NCBI GenBank assembly: GCA_961205875.1
Contig: OY540817.1
Coordinates: forward strand, 12,807,001-12,871,000
DNA length: 64,000 bases
Source: Sialis fuliginosa
Lineage: Eukaryota > Arthropoda > Insecta > Megaloptera > Sialidae
Direction: 5' to 3'
This document shows positions 34,205-46,345 of the stretch, piece by piece (the stretch's first letter is position 1; the number at the start of each line of letters is the position of its first letter). The position numbers and the translations under genes are program-made. The notes beneath the pieces are model-generated. The model had not been told where the DNA came from and ran no database searches. It saw nothing but the letters and a program-made list of their open reading frames with translations.

Positions 34205-34275
34205 ATAGTGTCTCAAACGGGACTCGACCCCCGACCTTCGAGTTCGTTTCCGAGGCACACTAACGCGCGCACCTT
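34205..34275 (-). repeat. tRNA-like sequence, probable SINE head or tRNA pseudogene
   Basis: On the minus strand 'gggtcgagtcccg' matches a polymerase III B box with its T-arm setting, and 'ggtgcgcgcgttagtgtgcc' about 25 bases upstream is a degenerate A-box region. The acceptor stem does not close, so this is not a working tRNA. tRNA-derived SINEs begin this way. No body or tail was delimited. Confidence 0.5.
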
Positions 34276-34310
34276 TACATCGTAAACCAGCATTCGTCAA
34301 ACTGTGTTTA

Positions 34311-36029
34311 TCGATAATGTAATTCTTTAAATAAAAAAATAAACATAAAGAAATAGTTTTTCGATTGACAATTATGTTGTTCAGAAACTTTAATAACTGG
34401 TAACATTTGTACTAATTATATATTTTTATCAATACTTTAATAAGTTATAATAACGACTCAATAATTGTTCTAGCCCGGTTACCAAAAGGATTTGTGCCAA
34501 AAAAATTATAGAAAAAATTGAATCCTGAAAATATAAGTCTTAATTGCTTTAGACGTATTCCCTTATCCCTTTCGTACAGTTTGTTTATTTCCGCCCTGAC
34601 AGGCGCAGTGGCAATGTCCATTCCTGAAATGTATTTTTTTAATGAACCAAAAAAAAAAATAGAAAACTAGAATTTGTAAATAAAGATGTATGCCAAAAAA
34701 CAATGAAAACATATCAAATACAAATCCCCTAACCATAAAAATTGTAAGAGTTTAGACTTACACGTGTTTCAATAGTAATGCTATCATCATCAGAGTCTTA
34801 AAGTGTTGAAAATTATATTTTATTTCAGGATATCATTCCTCTAGCATAGATTCTTTAAGAACTGCTGGTATATATGTTATAAATGACACTGTACTCCTGA
34901 CTTCTTTCATGTCATGTACATAAAAAGACTTTAAAAGCATAACAAAAAGCTTAAATCGCATAAGGAACCTTTTGTTGATAGTCGAGTAGAGATTTTTTTC
35001 TTGGATAATTAATTTTATATATTTGCAAAGCATCGTTTGACATTATTGACTTTAAGGAGGGTAAGTTTTGTAAAGTTTTGATTTCTGTAAGGATATATGA
35101 AAGATAATCACTTCTCAATATATGATTTTAAAATACTTTAACGCATTATATATATTTTTTAAGATTCGTGAAAAGTTCTAATGATTTTTTATTTATTTAT
35201 TTATATTAAATAAATTTTTTAATCAACTGATACATATATTATATATCTTAGAGTAATATAAAAATATATATACAAATAACACAATATTATAAACCTTGTG
35301 AATGATAAAAAAACAGTACGTTAAAAGAGCAAATAGAACGTTGGTATACGATTATTTTTTGTACAATATACACATTAACATTTTTATTACCCTAAACATT
35401 TTTTCAATTATTATTATGTTCTTTTACTAATATATGTTGATTAAAATTTATAGCCACTCAATTATCAAAATATATGCATATATCGAAAAGATGTGCATAA
35501 TTTCATTACTTTTTTAATTATTTTCTTTTGTCAAACTCACTTTTACATTACATTTAAAAACCACAAATAAATCTTGTTTACTCTCAAACACAAATCATTC
35601 TGGTGTATTCTATTTAAAAAATTAATATTCAAATATCACAAAGTTTCACAATGAGTGTATTAAACACAACAATTCACATAATATAAAATTAAATTAATGA
35701 AAATAAACCCCAATAAATTTAAAACGTCATACAGTGAATATATTCACAGTGAGTTAATAAACAACGGGGTAGAGCGTTTTGGGTGCGTGACAAAAGTGTA
35801 AATTATGACATCTTCATTGCTCACTGCTCTGGTTTGTATGGAAACTGGTTTACCGACAACACGGTGTTCCTTGTGCCCTAACCCTTCAACAATGTGATGT
35901 AAATATTATCACTTATTTATTCAAGTGACATGTCCTTTAAGAAATAAGTATACGAGTTTCAGACTTCCGCGGTGATATAAAAATAGTATTATCATTCCAT
36001 AATATGTTTGCATGCTGATACAAAATTGG
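34311..36029. other. AT-rich gene-free stretch
   Basis: It contains 'cacgtgtttcaatagtaatg' plus 'catcatcagagtc' (about 34761-34797), a word pair also seen at 49324-49362 and typical of interspersed-repeat remnants. A milder GC patch is at 35760-35900 (acaacggggtagagcgtttt). The 66-codon minus frame at 34833-35033 is not supported. Confidence 0.4.
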
Positions 36030-36150
36030 GTTAAATTCAGACGAGACTGACGCGATATTGATTACATTTTAACGTAACAAAACTAAGACGAGATCGTTTT
36101 AAATTTCGACGAGATGAGAGTATTACCGAGAATCTCGGTTTTAAAGCGTT
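36030..36150. repeat. Repeat family D fragment
   Basis: 'cagacgagactgacgcg', 'aagacgagatcgttttaaat', 'cgacgagatgagag' and 'gagaatctcggttttaaag' relate it to 32370-33025. It abuts the MITE starting at 36159. Confidence 0.4.
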
Positions 36151-36158
36151 AACAATAA

Positions 36159-36564
36159 CACAGCTACACAAAAAAAATGCGGAGCCAAAATAGCGACCTA
36201 TATAGCATTGTAGTATTGGTCGAGCATTTTGGAATTTTTTACTTACCCGTTTTTTTTTATTTGAGCTTGAATTTGGATTTAGCTAACTTGAATTCAAGCT
36301 TAAATTAATAAATAAACTGTAAGCAAAAAATTCCAAAAATTTGGATTTCGACTATGCTCGACCAATACTACAATGCTATATAGGTTGCTTTTTTAGTATC
36401 CCGCCCTCCTTTTTTGGAAATATTCAACCTAAGCACAAAATTCAAGCTCAAATAAAAAAATATGGTAAGCAGAAAATTCCCAAAATTTGGATTTCGACTA
36501 TACTCGACCAATATTACAATGCTTTTTGCTTTTTTCGCTCTGCACTTTTTTTGTATAGCTGTGT
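36159..36564. mobile_element. Fold-back MITE of the 'cagctacacaaaaaaa' group, long form
   Basis: Ends 'cacagctacacaaaaaaa' and 'ttttttgtatagctgtg' are inverted. The inside has an extra repeated module: 'aatttggatttcgactat' followed by 'ctcgaccaatactacaatg' occurs twice (about 36337 and 36485), so this copy looks like the 10465-10722 element with one internal module duplicated. The 78-codon plus frame at 36341-36577 is incidental. Confidence 0.8.
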
Positions 36565-38500
36565 AATTAGTTTTTAATCATTTATGTTTCTAGGCGCTTC
36601 CTGGTTAAATTAATTCATATTTTAAGAGAACATATTTTTATATAAAAACCAGGTCTAATTATGCTACATTTTAAAATGTGATTTAATTGTAATTTAATTG
36701 TATATGTATGGCGAAAAATGTTATATACTTATTTTCAGATATTGTCTTATATGTATATTATACATTTGCAACATATAAATACAATTTGATTTTGAATACA
36801 ACTTATTTTATAGTTATTACTACTAATGATATTATTAATAAAACAAAACTTCCAATAAAGAGTTAAGAAAGACGAGGAGTTCAAAAGAACTATACTTATA
36901 TGAATTATATACTAGTGATTTTAACGATTGTATAGAAACGATACCTACTGATATTCTGATAATCTTAAAACGTATTTAATTGATTAAATCACGTTTTATT
37001 TAAATATAAGGTAAAAATAAAATTTTAGCCTTAAGAATTTTTAAGTCCTGAAAATATCCATTGTAGTGTATAAAGAAACGTTAGCCAAAACAAATTAAGA
37101 GGGAAGCTCACATATAGTCAATCGAAACATATTACACATTTAAAAAATAAAAATTCCTTTGCGGTATGTCTTCTAGTACGTTAAACAGTAAATTATATTT
37201 TTTATGTGTGAAAGGGTTAAATATATGCAAAGGGACCCGGAAATAACACTCCTGATAATTCGTCACAGTCTTATTTAACATCTTCAAGTACCGGGTTTCG
37301 AAGCCAAGTACCCAGAACGAATATTCATAAAAGAACTTTATTCAAATCGAAAGGGTACGAAATGTATCTCTGTGTATAATAGTCTACTGTAAAACATCTG
37401 ACTTGAAAATATATCAGTTTGTTATTATGGTTATTAATAGGTATCGATAAATTTTAATATATGCAGACGTTATAGTATCAAAATTTAATTTTAACTTAAT
37501 GGAAGGTATAAAAGTGGAATCATTTTTTATTTTAATGGTCGGATCGTTATATATTTAAGTATGTTCTGCGATTAATATTAACAGTAAGAACGATATACGT
37601 AAATACATATATCATTGATGATATAAGTAAATTATATGAATCTTAGTATTATTTTCAATGCTGGTATATTATTAATTAAGAACTTTTATTTAATTCCACA
37701 AGTTGATTAATTTAAACTTTTTGAAAGTTGTTTTAGATCTAATAACTGATTTTTTATAATTCAGATGCAATTAATAACAGGGATCTGAACCTGAACTTTT
37801 CTTCAATGATTTTTAAAAGAGATTATAAAATGAACTAACTGGAAATCTGTTTGAATTTCATGAATGTGACTTATCAAGTCTACTATACTAAAATTTATAT
37901 ATTTTTTACTTTTTTTCTATTATATAACTGAATTACATTTCAATTTGCAAAAATAATCTGAAAAATAATTTTTTAATGTTTTTTTTTTCATCTTCAGGAA
38001 ATGTTTTATTTGATAGTTATTATTATTATTTTTTTTGAAAAAAATATATTTGTTTCAATTACAACATGAACCCGAACCTGGACCTGAACTAATACTATAC
38101 AAGCATCAATTAAAATTGAAACAACTGTCATGTTAGCCTGTGTTTTTTTTTTTAAATAAATGTGTTTATAAAAATATAAAATTAAATTTGAAAAGTATAT
38201 TGCTACATAGGAAATACAGTTTTTCACTTAAATAAATTAAAAATAAGAGATTTTTGATTTTTTTGAAAACACTTCATTAATCAACTACTATACGTATTAT
38301 CAAAAATTTAAAAAATCAACAAAAATAAAGGTTCGTCTTTCAGAGACCAGAAGGCTTCCGAACGACAATATTAACTACATTTTTATACTCTAAATACATT
38401 AATTATATGCATACATATATATAATAACAAACGACTGTAGCAAAAGGAACGAGTCCAATTTAAAATAAATTTATTACAATACAAATTATTTCTATCAATC
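36565..38500. other. AT-rich gene-free stretch
   Basis: Almost wholly A/T-rich. A milder patch at 37225-37385 has an inverted pair 'gggacccgg'/'ccgggtttc'. No frame is supported; the 73-codon minus frame at 38006-38227 is hydrophobic by AT composition. Confidence 0.4.
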
Positions 38501-38536
38501 AAACAGCGCACATATGTGATATATCGAATATCTGTG

Positions 38537-38604
38537 GGCCGGGCCTTGAACCGGCGACCCGCGGGATGGCAGCCGAATGCACCACCCGCAATGATCCCGG
38601 CCAC
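38537..38604 (-). repeat. tRNA-Gly-like sequence, probable SINE head or tRNA pseudogene
   Basis: On the minus strand the 68 bases start 'gtggccggg' and end 'cccggcc', which pair like an acceptor stem. 'gcattcggctgccatcccgc' resembles a glycine tRNA anticodon arm, with GCC in the loop. 'cgccggttcaaggcc' is a near B box. The T-stem and D-arm are imperfect, so a working tRNA is unlikely. Overlapping frames on both strands (38383-38604 and 38516-38821) are by-products. Confidence 0.55.
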
Positions 38605-38704
38605 ACATGAACATTTTTTTGTTTTGTTGGTATGTTCTTTATTTATTTATTATTTTTCCATTTATTTCCTCAGGCGAAATTTGGTTACACGTGTATGGGT
38701 ACGT

Positions 38705-38993
38705 ATGTTTGTCAATGCTAGTCCGTATATGAAAGTGTTACGAAAATTTTACGGCGGCCATCTTTCCTTAAATGTCAGTTTCACCCTTTCCATGCATATT
38801 ATCCCAGAGGCGTCAATTTAAAATTTATAATATGAAAATATGCTTTAAATTACAATTGAACTTAGTATGTATGAGAGGTGATAGTTACAAATAAACATTT
38901 CTCTGTTAATCAATTACCACTGTAATACTTTTAATTAATTAATTTTATAATTCAAAACAATTGATATTTATTTTAAAATCCGAATGATACGCT
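38705..38993 (-). repeat. Interspersed repeat family B, copy 2 (inverted)
   Basis: Reverse complement of 20752-21040 over about 290 bp, with scattered changes. The tRNA-like block at 38537-38604 lies 100 bp away but is absent from copy 1, so it is not part of the family. Confidence 0.8.
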
Positions 38994-39229
38994 AATGACT
39001 CGTGGAGCGATATGGTAACAACTGCAAACTTAAAAGTAACAGACTATAGAAATTTACAGCGTTTCTTTTTTTTTGAACTTACATAGTAATAGAATCCAGG
39101 AAATTGCATAATATAACATTAATATTTTAACTATAAAATATTATTTTCAAGGGGGTAATCCTTGCCAGAATATCTAACAATACATTACGTATATAAGGAA
39201 ATAACACACATTCAAAAATTGCGTAATAT

Positions 39230-39425
39230 TTGAAGAAAATCCGTCCACGTACAAAAGTAAAACACACGCATTTAGGATAATTCTATTTATTAACACTACA
39301 CTTTGAGAGCTGGTCGCGATGTTTAATGTTTCACTTCGAGCCCCGCACAAATATTGACGAATTAATTAGAGTTTTTTGTTTCGCGTTTACCTCAAACACC
39401 TGTGAGGTATGTTTACTGCTACATG
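39230..39425. other. GC-richer patch
   Basis: About 190 bp (ctggtcgcgatgtttaatg, cttcgagccccgcac, tttcgcgtttacctcaaac) without frame or splice pair. Candidate conserved non-coding DNA. Confidence 0.25.
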
Positions 39426-39990
39426 CAGGGCCGGTTTAGACCAACTGTTTCCTAATAGGGCCAAAAATACAAAAGAGGTATAGGCATATGTATATCACCA
39501 CCCGATGGCTTTATTTTTAAAATGTTGCAACATCAGTTAAAAGATAAATCCTTAATTATCAAAATTGATGAAACTTACATTTTTTTTTATACATTTATCG
39601 TTGTATTTTTTATAGGAAACATTTTTCCTTAAAGATTTTTTATATATATACTTATGTGCAATGCACATAAGAAATCTAATTTTTTTTTAAATTCACATAC
39701 TTTACAATAACCTTTATTAAAAAATTTTTCTTTTCCACTAAAAAAATAATAACTAAATATTTACTATATTTATAGGTACAAATTTTTCCCATGCAGTAGG
39801 TATATTTTATAAGAACATATAACACATTTTTCTTTACATTATCAAGTTTTCCTTCAGTTACATATATAGAAATTATTTAGGTACTGCAATTAATGAATAC
39901 ATGTTAATGAAACGCTTAATTTATTTCACATTTCAGGAGCCAATAAATTTCTTTTAACTACCGAAGTCAAAAACAATAGTTCGCCCCTGG
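39426..39990. mobile_element. hAT-like element, degraded (possible)
   Basis: A left end 'cagggccggtttagacc' and a right end 'agttcgcccctg' are of hAT type. Flanking octamers 'gctacatg' and 'ggtatgcg' agree at about half the positions. The interior is A/T-rich. The pairing of these two ends is an inference. Confidence 0.35.
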
Positions 39991-40815
39991 GTATGCGACA
40001 TTCTAAACAACGCCCGATCTGTTTCGGATGTGCCAAATAATTTAACCTTTGTTAATTAGTGTATATACATACATGCATATATACATAAAAATGTGTTTTA
40101 AAAAGTATATGTAAATATTTTCATATCTAGCATGACATAAGCTGTGTCATCTTATGTTTATTTACTATATTCTAGGCTTCCGCGGTTTCCCAAAAATAAA
40201 TCGTATCTTCTTCATCATAGAAATTTAAAAAAATACTTTTTTTGTAATACAAGGATTAAAAAGATGTATATAGTAAAAAAAGGTCTACGGAAAACCTGTA
40301 ATGAGAAGAAAAAAAAACAAGAAAAGAAGAAGTTATAGTATAGTAAAATGAAACATTGGACAATATATGCCCTAGAAAACATAATAAGTACGTATAAAAA
40401 CGTATACGTATAAAAAACCCGCCATTTTTGATTTTACAAAAAATATGGTTGTGCTCGATTAATGCTACTATATGCCGCAAATGAAAAAAATATGGCCAAA
40501 ATTTCATTAGTTATCAGATAAAATATTTATTTGTTATAAAACTTAGCCCCGCCATTTTCGATTTAATTATATAATAATATAATTTATTATTCGGTACATT
40601 TCTATAAAGTTAATATTGTACTTGAACTATACATATAAACTCATTAATAATATAAGCGAGAAGATGCAAATATCAATGCTTTGCTATATTTCATTTAAAA
40701 TGTACCTAAAGATAAAATCTCACTTTGAGAAAAACGTAATTTATTACGAACGAATACATGGTTTATGTGGTGTGGATTTAAAGATGAAATAGAATCTCGT
40801 AATTAAATCATGCGC

Positions 40816-40895
40816 GTAGAACTGAAAACAATATCTTTTAGCACATCCTTAAACCTGTCTAACAGAACAATAATAATAAATGCTCACTATCAGAT
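40816..40895 (+). repeat. Direct repeat G, copy 1
   Basis: 'actgaaaacaatatctttta' and 'gcacatccttaaa' recur at 41602-41690. About 80 bp with indels. Confidence 0.6.
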
Positions 40896-41024
40896 TTGTT
40901 AAATATTCTAAAATACAGATATAAATAGGTACGAAGTCGTAGACAAAAATCCAGTGCCGTGTTTTGTATAGTTGGTATCAGTGTGGCACAATTAAAACAA
41001 GAATAATATTTTTTTGCATAATTA

Positions 41025-41042
41025 CCCCCCCCCCCCCCCCCC
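41025..41042 (+). repeat. Poly-C tract (18 C)
   Basis: An uninterrupted run of 18 C. The 67-codon minus frame with six glycines (40859-41062) comes from this run. Length is likely variable and sequencing-prone. Confidence 0.9.
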
Positions 41043-41385
41043 ATCGGTGCAGTGAAACCCATATATATTTATTTGAAATTTTAAGAACTATACTCTATTT
41101 CTTTTAATAATGCTGTGGTTGCATTTTACCGTCAAAAACCACGGAAAAATTAATGTTTATTAATTTTATAATAAATATCAAAAGTATTACAAAATACAAA
41201 TATAGAGATTGATATGTATTAATTTATTCAAAAAAGAAACTCCGTAGAGTCTGTAAATATTGACGCCACTGCTGCAGGGTTAATAAATAAAACCCTTTTA
41301 TTATTTATTTTTTTATTTTTGTTAATTTATTTTTATAATTGTCAATTTGCTAATAAATTAAAATCCTGTTATACATTTTTACATA

Positions 41386-41569
41386 CAGTGGTGTGATGTT
41401 ACATATCTTATGTTATTCGAGAGATCATAAGGAACACGTTAGTGAAAATTTCATTCAAATCGGTTCAATATTTTCTAAGACTAACGTAAACCACCAAATA
41501 ATTTCACAAACTTTTATTCTTCGTCATATAAGTTCTGATTATAGTTTTAAAAATAAAGATACGCCACTG
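41386..41569. mobile_element. hAT-like MITE (possible), about 184 bp
   Basis: 'cagtggtgtg' at the left and 'tacgccactg' at the right are hAT-type inverted ends. The flanking octamers do not match, so the target duplication is lost or the pairing is wrong. The 63-codon plus frame here is incidental. Confidence 0.4.
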
Positions 41570-41601
41570 TCTTGTATAAAATAACATTTAAATAACATAA
41601 A

Positions 41602-41740
41602 ACTGAAAACAATATCTTTTAGCACATTCTTAAAGATGTCAAACGAAATCTAGCCGAGCAATATTAATAATTGGTAATTTCAGATCGGGGCCGTAAGATT
41701 CGGGCCCCGGCGGGTATCGCGGGCCCCCCGCAGGGCGCAG
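41602..41740 (+). repeat. Direct repeat G, copy 2, with an extreme GC block
   Basis: The first 80 bp match 40816-40895. Next comes 41683-41740, a very GC-rich block (gattcgggccccggcggg, cgcgggccccccgcaggg), by far the most GC-dense point of the window. 'gggccc' palindromes occur inside. It may be a fragment of a larger mobile element. Confidence 0.5.
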
Positions 41741-42477
41741 GACTGGTTTATGTGCGCTTTGCCCGCATTCATGGATTTTCAAGAATGCTCGTAATCTGAT
41801 ATCACTCGACAGATATATGTATTATAATTTATACCGACTCATTCGATACAACAGACGTTCTTGCTTGCTTTGCGTTTACATCAACATGACTGTTGACGAT
41901 TTTATAGTATGATACCGATAAATTATGTATTTGTATCTACTATAAAAAGAAATAATTATTTAAATTCATCAAAAGCTTTATTTATTCAATTAAAACAAAA
42001 AAATTAACTGCTGTGGACACCACACAACTGTTGTATATATTATTATGCAGAAACGGATATTTGGAAGAGGATTCGTTGTGCCGAAAAAATTCCATATTTG
42101 TATTTTTTTACTATTTTGGCTGTAAAGATTCACAAACCGTCATACAGACAACGTAAAACTCCGTTGAAATATCGAATTTTAATTTTACCGTGTATGATAA
42201 CGTATAGTAATCACAGATACAGTAGGAGGTCAGGGGATATGAGGGCACATAAAATAGACACTCGTCAACAAAATTAAAGGATTTTTTTATTTTCCTAACA
42301 AATTGCGAAATATTTAAATAGCTTTGTAACTTTCGTAAAAAAATTTCAAGAAGAAAATTAAAGCTTGAAATTTCCTTTAAAACTAGAGGCCAAAATTTAA
42401 CAACGTGCACTGTTAAATTTACAGCTGTTTGAATATCATGTATGTTATTACATTTCAAGTTTGTATAAAAAAATAAA
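41741..42477. other. AT-rich stretch, no supported gene
   Basis: A 143-codon minus-strand frame (42111-42542) covers much of it, but its codons are AT-driven and its start lies inside repeat family E, so it is not called as a gene. Confidence 0.4.
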
Positions 42478-42760
42478 AATATTTTTTTTCCATAACCCCT
42501 TATCCGATAAAACACCAAAATCAATAAGTCTGGAGTACTCACCGAGACAAAAATTTTCCCCTAAAATAATTCAAATCGGTGCATTTTTACAGTAATTGTC
42601 GTGAATAAAAGAAAATTCTACGTCCAGGCACACAGACACACGCACAGCCGCCATGCGGAAATTAACTTTTCTTTAAGTTTTGAAAGTAGTACAATCAGAA
42701 TCTGCTCTTATCTCGGACACGATTTTTTTCAACAGTATTACAATACTTCCATTTCCTTCG
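42478..42760 (+). repeat. Interspersed repeat family E, copy 2
   Basis: Inverted relative to 16800-17075; shared words 'gtgaataaaagaaaattcta', 'cacacgcacagccgccatgc' and 'cggtgcatttttacagtaa'. Both copies end in similar 'ttacaatact' sequence. Confidence 0.75.
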
Positions 42761-45589
42761 GAACATGGAAGTCATATAGCAATCCATATAAAAATAATTG
42801 GTAAAATAGATTTCAATGGTTGTACAGTAAAAGTACCTTAAAGGTATAGGTATAAAAATTATAAATCTGAATTATTGTTTTTTAAATCAAAACATTGTAT
42901 ACATTTCACAATACATATTTTCGTCTGTAGTAGAGACATGTAAACATTTATTTTATTGAACCTTCTTCTGTCCGAGCGTCTTTGTGCACAACGGTCATAA
43001 GTTTGAGTGTTTATGTGGTTATGACAAGTGCCACCTATTCTCGTAAATAGAAAGATAACTGCTACAATGTGACTGTTATTGTTTAGGTCGTTAGTGTTTA
43101 ATTATTGTTGTGATTAAAAACCTCCATGAAAATATTACGTTAATCTAGGGGTATAAATGCGATTTATGTTATAGCTATAGTTTCAGAGCCAGACTAAAAA
43201 TGTCATTATTGAGTAGAATTTATAAAGTACGAAAACAAAAATAACTTATACAAAATGTCATATGACTTTTTTACGCTTTGAAAATTGATCAAAATATCAT
43301 TATTTATTATTAAGAAATAAAATATTTACAATTCGTTTCTCATTTGGGTGACCTACAAATTTCAGGTTTTTTTTTATATCAGAGGGTACAGCAAAACGAC
43401 TTCTTTCATACATATATGTTACATACATATGTATGTACAACATATTAAAACGAATATTAATCATAAAGGAAACTGTTAAATTGTTTTTCTTTGATGGAAA
43501 TAATAATACATCTGTTTTACACGCAAATATTATTTTCATTAATTTTCCTTTGCTTTAAGTATGTAAGACATACCTAAATCTTTTTTCTGTGTATATTTTT
43601 TTTAATCTACATATATACAAATAAACAAGCACATCACTTTCTTTATAAGAGGGGGTCCATTAAGGATAATTTTTTGAAAATTTCGACCCCCAATCACCCT
43701 TGTAAGTGCACTTAACTATAAGTGACCCCCCCCCTATCTTAACGCAAGTTTTTTTTTTAATATTTACGTATTATATAGTACCTCAAGTATTTCATATGTT
43801 CAGAAGGAAATACGGTTAGTAAAGAATAAACTAATATTTGATAAAGTAATGAAATATGCGTTTAGCAACGTCCAGTTTTCTTAAATATATATATTACATC
43901 GATTAAATACATAGATCAGTGGTTTTCAAACAAGATGCAGCGGCATCCTTCATGAATATCGTCGATGTATCAGGGGGATGTCGCACATTTATGAGTTTGA
44001 TTCATTACAATTTAATTTAGTGAATTAAAATAGAAGATTTTAGATTAAAAATTAAAAAATAAAAATAAATCACGTAAAGTAGTAAGTACTTATACTAGAG
44101 TGCAATTATTCCATTTTAAATTATGGTGCCTCTAAAATGCCTTGTTATTAGATACATTGAATTATAAAATATGGATTTAGTCATCTTGGGTACGGACCAG
44201 CCCAAATTATATTGTAATTATCTACAATCTACATCGTTTTTGCACACATTTAAAAAATATACAAGTGTTGTGAATTTAGCCCACCTGAAAAGACATAAAT
44301 TAACTTGACAAATTATTGATTTATAGCTATATTATATTAATATCAAGTCTTCACAACTATTTGATCTGAAAAAATATCTGAATAATTTATTGTTCAATTT
44401 AAATTAAAATAAAACATAGTATCAACATGAAAATATCAGCGGTGAAACATGTGTTATTCTCTTAATAAATTCATACGAACATTTATCATCCAAATGTTAT
44501 CCAAAATGTTAAATTTTGAAATATCTCTTACAGTCAGCTTCAATTATTTATATGATTTATTTTAAAATAATGTAATGAAACTCCGTTTCATGTCATGAAC
44601 GTAATATCGTATTATAAAATACATTACTAAAGGCTTCGTTCCCATACATTCATTAATATCTCCAATTTTTATTATATGTACAATTATATATTATGTTATT
44701 GTAGTATTAATAAATTATTTTTAATATGATTGGTTATTTGATATTATTAATATTGTAACTGTAAATTTATTTGGTTATAATTACTTTCTTTAGTTCTTAG
44801 CAAATTGGTTTTTTATATTCATTTCTGTACACATAAGTCGGTATTTTTTTATACACATTTTTAATTGTTAATACATTTTGGCTAGTCTTATTAAAATAAA
44901 TAATAAGATTAGTCTAAGATAGACATTGCATGAACAAGAAAATGAAAACGCTTTAATTATATTGAACGATCAAATATACAAATATTTCAAAACAATTAAT
45001 AGTTTCTTCAATACTGAATTACATTTTTTTTTTTAAGAATCAAATCGTGAAATGTAATTTTTTTAGTTCTCATTTCTCAAAGATATTATTTTTTTGATTT
45101 TACCTTTACGTTATTAAAATAATATCGAATTTAAATATCTGTCATATAGGTGCAATGTGACTTTTCTTATACGTTCTTTTATGTATATTACATATCTAAT
45201 TATTATGAAACAAATATTTAAAAAATTAAAAGAATATATTATAATAATATTCCTTACAACTTTTACTCAAAATTCATCCGTTTCTGGTTGCCGGATTTCA
45301 CTTTCAGTAAGGTCATTTTCTTTTAAAGCGTATAGAGATCCAAAATATAAAATTTCATTCTTTTCTGCTTTGTCATTTTTGAGTTACAATTTAGGTACAA
45401 TGTCTTCGAACAACGAAAAATACACAAACATCAAGGTGAAAATAATTTTTCTTCTTCATGGATTTTGGTGAAAATAATAAAAATTTATATTTTCCTAAAA
45501 AAGTAATATATTTTATTTAAAATCAAATATCAAAAAATGTATCTATTTATTTATCCTTGAAAATCACGTCACGATAAAAAAAAGTTCAC
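42761..45589. other. AT-rich gene-free stretch
   Basis: Includes a C/G-run segment at 43650-43735 (gagggggtcc, 'gtgacccccccccctatc') probably related to the one at 23215. The 104-codon plus frame at 45157-45471 contains 'ccaaaatataaaatttcatt', which recurs near 17365, so it is likely repeat-derived. No gene supported. Confidence 0.4.
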
Positions 45590-45790
45590 ACAGATGCAAC
45601 AAAAAACAAACGGAGGGTTAGAGAGAGGGAGAAAGACGACATATGCGGTGGGTGTTGTGAGTTTATGGGATCACCTGCGCAAAGTAAACAAAACGCGATC
45701 CCAAAGTCGAATTCCTGTCCGGCCAACGATGTCATACATCACACGTCGAGTGTCTCTGTGAGGTCGCTGCACACGGTCGTATTTGTACAA
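45590..45790. other. GC-richer patch with GAGA-type run
   Basis: 'gttagagagagggagaaaga' and 'gatcacctgcgcaaagtaaa' precede 'cctgtccggccaacgatg'. No open frame of note. The GA-rich run and E-box-like cacctg fit an enhancer or promoter-like element; this is inference. Confidence 0.35.
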
Positions 45791-46254
45791 CTGTTTATTT
45801 TAACATCGATTTGTTTTTATTCAATTCAATTTATATAAATCACATCTTTATAAAAGATAATATAATTTTCATTAAACATTTTTTTTTCTTGCAGAGAAAT
45901 AATTTACATACGTATTATATGAGATTTTTTCCGTTGAATGTCTATAAAAATACATTTTAATAATAAACATATAAAATTTCATTAACTACTTATTTATTTA
46001 TTATTTCATTAATTCTCTTTGTTTTACGTATTTTGCAGAATTTCTATTGAAATAAAAATGTTTAATTTAAATCGAAAAATTTATTGCATTTTTTTAATAA
46101 ATGAAATTTTTATGCAACCCTTATTAATTTAGTTTAACAAAATTGAGTAAATGATAGGGTTAGTTTTCGAAGTTTTAAGAAAAAAATTGATTTTAAGTTT
46201 TTGTACTTTCTAAAAAAAATTACTTCGATTTTTTTTTATTGAAGAATTTTCGAA

Positions 46255-46345
46255 TACATATTCATGCATATAAACTTTTTGCTTTAAATATTTTCCTCGA
46301 TCAATTGTTTAAGTTTGTTCCACATGATATAACTCACCGTGTATA
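46255..46345 (-). repeat. Interspersed repeat family F, copy 2
   Basis: Reverse complement aligns with 23898-23990 ('acggtgagttatatcatgtg', 'caattgatcgaggaaaata'). Confidence 0.6.

Noticed and set aside
38383..38821. 73- and 101-codon frames around 38550
   Set aside because: They read through the tRNA-like block and repeat family B on both strands.
40859..41062. Glycine-run frame
   Set aside because: The glycines are the complement of the 18-C run; no other coding sign.
42111..42542. 143-codon minus-strand frame
   Set aside because: Begins inside repeat family E; codons are AT-driven, no domain or splice context.
45157..45471. 104-codon plus-strand frame
   Set aside because: Contains a word that recurs near 17365, with AT-driven codons; most likely repeat-derived.
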